A stretch of 64,000 bases of DNA from Fidelibacterota bacterium (GTDB taxonomy: Bacteria > Fidelibacterota > UBA8477 > JABMPR01): NCBI GenBank assembly GCA_016784025.1, contig JADHVL010000003.1, positions 1 to 64,000 of the forward strand, in the 5' to 3' direction. A model generated the notes under the pieces. The model was not told the DNA's origin. It made no database searches and was given only the letters and a program-made list of their open reading frames with translations. Positions 62,570-64,000 of this stretch are shown here, piece by piece (the stretch's first letter is position 1; each line of letters opens with the position of its first letter). Both the position numbers and the translations under genes were made by a program.

Positions 62570-64000
62570 ATGCGTTTTACGGTAAGATCTATATACTTTC
62601 TGGTTCTGATCTCAACAGGTTTGTGGGGAAAAGGTGTTCATTACACACTTTCCATGTCAGAACCCCACACCCATCTATTTGAGGTTGAGATGCGGCTTGA
62701 AGGAGCCAAGGGAACTGAAGTGGTTGCACTTCCTGTTTGGACACCCGGCTCCTATCTCGTGAGAGAATATGCCAAAAATGTCCAGGATATCAGTGCCCGA
62801 AGTGAAGATGATACTGTTTTAAAGATCAAGAAGATTGACAAGAATCACTGGCAAGTCAAAGGTAAGGGCAGTCAAGATATCATTGTTTCTTACCGTGTAT
62901 ATTCATACGAACACAGTGTCCGGACCAGTTATTTGAATGCTGATCATGCCCTAGTTGTACCGGCTAGCGTCCTTATGTACTGGCAGAAAAACCAACAGCG
63001 AAAACATCATCTTCATATCAATATGCCCCAGAACTGGTCAGAGATTACAACAGCCCTGGAACCGATTAATAAGCCGGGGAATGTGGACTTCATTGCAAAA
63101 GACTATGATGAATTGGTTGACTCTCCCCTTGAGTTGGGAAATCAGCATGTGGTGAATTTCGAAGTTCTGGGAAAACCCCATGTCATGGCTCTGTACGGAG
63201 CCAGCAATTATGATGATTCGGTGCTGGTCGGTGATATTACAAAAATTATTGAAGCTGAAACAAAAATCTTCGGTGACCTGCCCTATGAACACTACAGTTT
63301 CATCTTTCATGTAGAAGAAGGGCGCGGTGGTCTGGAACATGCTAATTCCTCAGTCAACTTTATTAGACGCTGGTCTTTTAATGATGAGAAACGCTATAAA
63401 AGCTTTCTGTCTTTAGTAGCTCATGAATTTTTCCATACCTGGAATGTGAAACGCATTGTTCCAAAGGGCGTGGCCAGTTTTGACTATGACAAAGAAAACT
63501 ATCTGGAGGAGCTCTGGATGGCTGAGGGATTTACCAGCTACTATGATGAACTCATACTTCAAAGGATTGAGCACATCGATAGAGAAGCATATCTGGAAGT
63601 TTTGAAGGATGAAATCAATACACTGGAAAGCCGTCCTGGAAGGCTTCACCAATCCGTGGCAGAAGCCAGTTATGATGCTTGGATCAAATATTATCGCTCG
63701 AATGAGCACTCCAGCAACTCAACCATATCCTATTACAATAAGGGACACTTGCTGGGACTGCTTTTGGATATCAAAATCATTGCTGCAACAGATGGCAAAT
63801 CCAGTCTGGATGATGTCATGTTCAGATTGAATCGCGATTTTGCCCAGAAACAGAAGGGCTATACCAGTGATGATGTACGTAAGGTCTGCGAAGCTGTGAG
63901 CGGCTTGAAGTTGACCAGCTTTTTCGAAGATTTTGTGTTTGGTGTCGAGCCTCTGCCCTATGATGATGTCTTTGCTCTGGCCGGTCTGGATGTAGACTCA
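62570..64000 (+). CDS. M61-family glycyl aminopeptidase-like peptidase, truncated by window end
   Basis: The frame is open from ATG 62570 (AGGAGAG upstream) through base 64000, 477 codons so far. Signal peptide about 1-20 (FLVLISTGLWG). The N-terminal beta domain has LPVWTPGSYLVREYAKNV. The zinc site H285-E-F-F-H289 in VAHEFFHTWNVKRIVP and the downstream EELWMAEGFTSYYDEL with the third ligand Glu are typical of M61 (thermolysin-like fold), as is the late STISYYNKGHLLGLLLDI. M61 proteins usually also have a C-terminal PDZ domain, which would lie beyond the window. It is secreted to the periplasm or cell surface. Confidence 0.9.
   Translation, partial: MRFTVRSIYFLVLISTGLWGKGVHYTLSMSEPHTHLFEVEMRLEGAKGTEVVALPVWTPGSYLVREYAKNVQDISARSEDDTVLKIKKIDKNHWQVKGKGSQDIIVSYRVYSYEHSVRTSYLNADHALVVPASVLMYWQKNQQRKHHLHINMPQNWSEITTALEPINKPGNVDFIAKDYDELVDSPLELGNQHVVNFEVLGKPHVMALYGASNYDDSVLVGDITKIIEAETKIFGDLPYEHYSFIFHVEEGRGGLEHANSSVNFIRRWSFNDEKRYKSFLSLVAHEFFHTWNVKRIVPKGVASFDYDKENYLEELWMAEGFTSYYDELILQRIEHIDREAYLEVLKDEINTLESRPGRLHQSVAEASYDAWIKYYRSNEHSSNSTISYYNKGHLLGLLLDIKIIAATDGKSSLDDVMFRLNRDFAQKQKGYTSDDVRKVCEAVSGLKLTSFFEDFVFGVEPLPYDDVFALAGLDVDS

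Noticed and set aside
1-64000. CRISPR array or prophage
   Set aside because: No regularly spaced direct repeats, cas genes, integrase, capsid or tail genes are visible; the repeats found are palindromic dispersed elements.

Overview
The window looks like an ordinary chromosomal stretch of a free-living, respiring Gram-negative bacterium of the FCB superphylum. The pointers are Por/type IX-style C-terminal sorting domains (YPNPFNPSTT type) on secreted proteins, a one-component-style hybrid two-component system (HTCS) regulator, a mono-haem CcoP, and many SPII lipoproteins. Candidatus Marinimicrobia or a relative is my best guess, but no rRNA or other phylogenetic marker settles it. GC content is moderate and genes are tightly packed, with frequent 1- or 4-base stop/start overlaps. 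I see no tRNA, rRNA, CRISPR array or prophage.

Layout. 1-2849: end of a cbb3 oxidase locus (ccoQ-like fragment, ccoP, ccoG, fixH). 2982-8710: TPR lipoprotein, a lysine 6-dehydrogenase-like enzyme next to an APC permease, an SDR and two small membrane proteins. 8897-16339: a five-component peptide ABC importer of the Yej/Opp type. It is interrupted by an S23/four-helix-bundle gene and by a long imperfect hairpin repeat, and its first ATPase carries two hydrophobic insertions. 16385-23824: DUF1801 protein, transglutaminase, ATP-grasp, amidase, then a transsulfuration-type PLP enzyme, homoserine dehydrogenase and an Lrp regulator. 24008-32632: ArsC, Ogt, AraC/GyrI, PIN-PhoH, GAF/HD-GYP, a PH-domain protein and a three-gene ABC exporter. 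32629-38741: CvfB-like S1 protein, Dtd, DnaE, UbiA. 38780-44840: a 1409-residue HTCS followed by a repeat-rich sorted surface protein. 45057-55991: SDR, enolase-superfamily enzyme, sorted phosphodiesterase, methyltransferases, 5'-nucleotidase, DUF899 protein, small membrane proteins, nitronate monooxygenase-like enzyme and PrmC. 56046-64000: a giant CapA/PKD/dockerin-like secreted protein, Fe/Mn superoxide dismutase, a RAYT (REP-associated tyrosine transposase) with its palindromes, and a truncated M61 peptidase.

The strongest unusual signals are two. (1) The RAYT at 61762-62259 is flanked by near-identical palindromes centred on GGATTCGAATCC and carries another copy in frame inside its own coding sequence, just before the catalytic tyrosine; a further perfect copy lies about 36 kb away, at 25442-25469. 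(2) The OppD-like ATPase at 13860-15338 has two separate predicted membrane hairpins inserted within its nucleotide-binding domain while all ATPase motifs stay intact. Three further classes of dispersed hairpin repeats occur at 12671, 33584/33719 and 43039.
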